This document shows positions 6,072 to 7,797 of a DNA stretch of 7,797 nt, in pieces. The notes beneath the pieces were generated by a model. That model was not told the origin of the DNA. It was given only the letters and a program-made list of their open reading frames with translations, and ran no database searches. Origin of the DNA: Verrucomicrobiota bacterium (GTDB lineage: Bacteria; Verrucomicrobiota; Verrucomicrobiia; Chthoniobacterales; UBA10450); NCBI GenBank assembly GCA_003219225.1, contig QHPZ01000083.1, positions 9,750 to 17,546 of the forward strand. Direction: 5' to 3'. The number at the start of each line of letters is the position of its first letter. Position 1 is the first letter of the stretch. Position numbers and translations under genes: made by a program.

Positions 6072-6099
6072 AGTGTACGCACCTTCTCAAGGAGACCAA
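6072..6099 (-). promoter_or_regulatory. Possible tRNA-Leu promoter
   Basis: On the minus strand TACACT (6077-6072) could be a -10 box 12 bases before the mature tRNA 5' end, and TTGGTC (6099-6094) could be a weak -35 box with 16-base spacing. Only the -10 is a decent match. The pair overlaps the ribosome site of the divergent small ORF on the other strand. Confidence 0.3.
6089..6094 (+). promoter_or_regulatory. Strong Shine-Dalgarno for the small ORF
   Basis: AAGGAG lies 6 bases before the ATG at 6101, near-ideal sequence and spacing. It is the best ribosome site I noticed in the window. Confidence 0.55.
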
Positions 6100-6100
6100 A

Positions 6101-6226
6101 ATGAATTCGCTTTGCACGCGCCCCATGAAGAATGTGGTTGAACTTGGTTACGAAGATCGAGTAAAAGCGATAAGGGCAGAAAGCGGCGGTTTAATCCGTC
6201 GAAGGGCGCGATGCCTCAATGCCTAA
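6101..6226 (+). CDS. Putative 41-residue small ORF or leader overlapping the patatin start
   Basis: This ORF runs from the ATG at 6101 to the TAA at 6224-6226 and is preceded by AAGGAG at ideal spacing. The peptide starts MNSLCTRPMKNVVELGYEDR and has a basic C-terminal part (LIRRRARC). It has no signal peptide or membrane helix, and I recognise no family. Its stop overlaps the patatin ATG (6219) by 8 bases, so ribosomes ending here could restart on the phospholipase gene, which has only a distant GAAGGG. Codon use is more AT-ending than in neighbouring genes. It may be a real small protein, a translated leader, or chance; the ribosome site and overlap are the only evidence. Confidence 0.4.
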   Translation: MNSLCTRPMKNVVELGYEDRVKAIRAESGGLIRRRARCLNA

Positions 6227-7337
6227 AAGACTCGCCATCACGATAGCCGGCGCCGTTTCGCTCGGCAGCTATGAGGCCGGTGTGCTTTATGAGATCGTCG
6301 AGGCGATCGGACAACATAATCAGTCGGCCGCGAGCGAAGATGACAAGATCTACATCGATGTGCTGACCGGCGCCTCGGCCGGCGGCATGACGGCCACGAT
6401 CGCCACCCAGAAGTTGATGCTGGAAGCGGACGCGCTCAGCGGCGCCTACAGCAACGCGTTCTACAGGCCGTGGGTCGCGGACGTTAACCTCGAAGGATTG
6501 CTCGCGCTGCACGGCAATGACGATCCGCTCAAATCAATTTTGTCCTCTGAGCATGTGATTGATATTTCGAAGCGATATCTGACTGCACGATATCAAAGCC
6601 ACGTCGATCCGCCCCGGAAACGACATGCCGCCGCGGCGAACCGCATCCGCCTGGGCCTGGCCCTGGCAAATTTGAACGGGATTGATTATGGCCTGCCGCT
6701 GCGGCCGCAGGGCAAATTCGTTTACACCCGACATCAGGACGAGCTCACCACCTGGATCGACAAAGGCGTGGCTGCCGATGACGCGTTCGATTTTTGGGAT
6801 CCGTTGCGCAACGCCTGCGTCTCCTGCGGCGCGTTCGCTTTTGCTTTTCGCGTCATCGATGTGATTCGACACGCTTCCGAATTCACCCGACCAAATCTCG
6901 ATACGGTCATCGCTCCGGTGCAGACCTTTAGTTATACCGACGGTGGGACGTTCCAAAACGAACCGCTCGGTCTCGCGAAAAACTTGGTCGATCTAATCGA
7001 TGAACATAAGAACGTCGAAAGCCGTTTTTATCTTTTCGTCGCGCCCGGCGTGAAGAGTTCGGTGAGCAACTCCGAGTTTACGGCGGCGGCGGCGAATTTT
7101 CGAGAAACGGCGCTGCGCCTGGTCGGCGCGATTTTTTGTCAGGCGCGTTTTCAGGATTGGATTTTCGCCGAGAAAGTGAACGCCCAGATCGAAGCGTTCA
7201 ATGCGCAGGTGCGTGCAATGCTTCCGCTCTTTCGCAGTAGGAGCGCGGCGAATACGAGGCGGGCCAAGGCGCTCGACGCTCGCGGCGGCGCGGAAACGGA
7301 TCGAAAACCAATGGAGCGTGGAGCTAAGCCAAATTAA
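6219..7337 (+). CDS. Patatin-like phospholipase, N-terminal part of a frame-disrupted gene
   Basis: The frame gives 372 residues with a patatin-type Ser-Asp lipase domain, which hydrolyses acyl esters of membrane lipids. The oxyanion-loop region is AGAVSLGSYEAG (about 10-21), the nucleophile elbow GASAGG has Ser53, and the catalytic Asp241 is in YTDGG. CGAFAFAFR (about 203-211) matches the conserved block between them. The oxyanion loop AGAVSLG replaces the usual GGG-x-x-G, as in the larger patatin-related proteins. There is no signal peptide. From about residue 350 the frame becomes low-quality (RAKALDARGGAETDRKPMERG) and stops at 7335-7337. The next frame carries a convincing continuation, so this is probably not the true C-terminus. 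Translation may be coupled to the overlapping small ORF. Both catalytic residues lie before the break. Confidence 0.85.
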   Translation: MPKRLAITIAGAVSLGSYEAGVLYEIVEAIGQHNQSAASEDDKIYIDVLTGASAGGMTATIATQKLMLEADALSGAYSNAFYRPWVADVNLEGLLALHGNDDPLKSILSSEHVIDISKRYLTARYQSHVDPPRKRHAAAANRIRLGLALANLNGIDYGLPLRPQGKFVYTRHQDELTTWIDKGVAADDAFDFWDPLRNACVSCGAFAFAFRVIDVIRHASEFTRPNLDTVIAPVQTFSYTDGGTFQNEPLGLAKNLVDLIDEHKNVESRFYLFVAPGVKSSVSNSEFTAAAANFRETALRLVGAIFCQARFQDWIFAEKVNAQIEAFNAQVRAMLPLFRSRSAANTRRAKALDARGGAETDRKPMERGAKPN

Positions 7338-7797
7338 TTCGGCCAATCGCGCCGGTTGGATCGACGTCGTGCTCGCCCTTGAAACGGCGGCCCAGCTTTC
7401 GAACCGCGAAGAGATGGCGATATATGGGATCACGGCGTCGAACAGCGAACTGGCCAGTTCTGATCTTTCCTCGTTCGGCGGGTTCTTTGATCGGCGTTAT
7501 CGCGACCACGATTACGACCTCGGCCGCGCCAAGGCTCGTCAATTTCTCGAAGACCCGAAGTTAAACGATCCCGGCCAGCTCGGGCCTATTCGTTATCCCA
7601 ATGCCGAGCCGCTCCGCGCGATCGATCCGCAGTTTGACGGACTGACCCTGGAGAGAATGGCTGAGGGTCCGCGAAAAGAAGTGCGCGATCGTCTCGCCTC
7701 GCGCGCACACGATATTCTCGCTCAATTTCACATCGGCTCGGGACCCTTCGCCGGAATCGTTCGCACCGTAATTGTCGAGGCTTTGGTCAAACCGCAG
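7279..7797 (+). pseudogene. Out-of-frame continuation of the patatin-like gene, runs off the window
   Basis: In the +1 frame relative to the phospholipase gene, an open stretch of 173 codons begins LAAARKRIENQWSVELSQIN and reads to the window edge without a stop. It contains YGITASNSELASSDLSSFGG followed by FFDRRYRDHDYDLGRAKARQ. An FGGF-(L/F)DR-x-(Y/F)R-x-HDY-x-x-GR pattern like this is found in the C-terminal half of long patatin-related proteins, so this is the rest of the same protein, not a new gene. No ribosome site or start is needed. The join lies around 7270-7290, in a GCGCTCG/ACGCTCG/CGGCGGCG tract. One surplus base, or two missing, would explain it. True inactivation and an assembly indel are both possible. 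Confidence 0.75.

Noticed and set aside
6211..6243. ATG at 6211 as the patatin start
   Set aside because: It is in another frame and reaches a stop after about ten codons. The ATG at 6219 opens directly into the conserved oxyanion-loop region.
7265..7300. Programmed ribosomal frameshift in the patatin gene
   Set aside because: I see no slippery heptamer or RF2-type stop context at the join, and the stop of the first frame lies about 55 bases past it.
1..7797. CRISPR array, defence island or biosynthetic cluster
   Set aside because: No regularly spaced identical repeats and no nuclease, toxin-antitoxin or assembly-line gene are visible on either strand.

Overview
The window is a GC-rich bacterial chromosome segment with tight gene packing. 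It carries a carbon-starvation permease, a type IV pilus PilM-N-O-P-like assembly operon, compound palindromic intergenic elements and a degenerate heptamer tract. This combination fits a soil-type Verrucomicrobiota (Chthoniobacterales-like) genome or metagenome contig. That placement is inference from gene style and repeat type; there is no rRNA or other phylogenetic marker here.

Left part, + strand: the 3' portion of a CstA-family peptide/pyruvate permease enters from the left edge and ends near 1295. An out-of-frame tail that looks like its normal C-terminus runs to 1351. A compound double-hairpin element at 1360-1413 separates it from a convergent small gene of unknown function (1427-1687, minus).

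Centre, minus strand, read right to left: pilM (4828-3761), pilN (3754-3092), pilO (3095-2535) and a pilP-like gene (2538-2134) form one operon. Two of its junctions are ATGA overlaps and one is a 6-base gap. Together they encode the cytoplasmic/inner-membrane alignment complex of a type IV pilus or related type II secretion machine. No secretin (PilQ) follows. A second compound hairpin element starts directly after the pilP stop, and then comes a small secreted protein gene that appears frame-disrupted.

Right of pilM, also minus: tRNA-Leu(UAA) (6059-5974), an NADPH-dependent FMN reductase (5903-5328) and a short GGQ release-factor-like protein (5315-4932). They lie in the same direction with short gaps and could share a transcript. 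A period-7 repeat sits between the tRNA and the reductase.

Right part, + strand, divergent from the tRNA: a 41-codon small ORF with a very good Shine-Dalgarno overlaps the start of a patatin-like phospholipase gene. The phospholipase frame breaks near 7270-7290, and its C-terminal part continues in the +1 frame to the window edge.

Three apparent single-frame disruptions (near 1285, 1794 and 7278) in under 8 kb suggest either gene decay or indel errors in the assembly. I do not see a convincing new multi-gene system. The best leads are the small ORF coupled to the patatin gene, the paired compound palindromes, and the unknown 86-residue protein with an inverted repeat just upstream.
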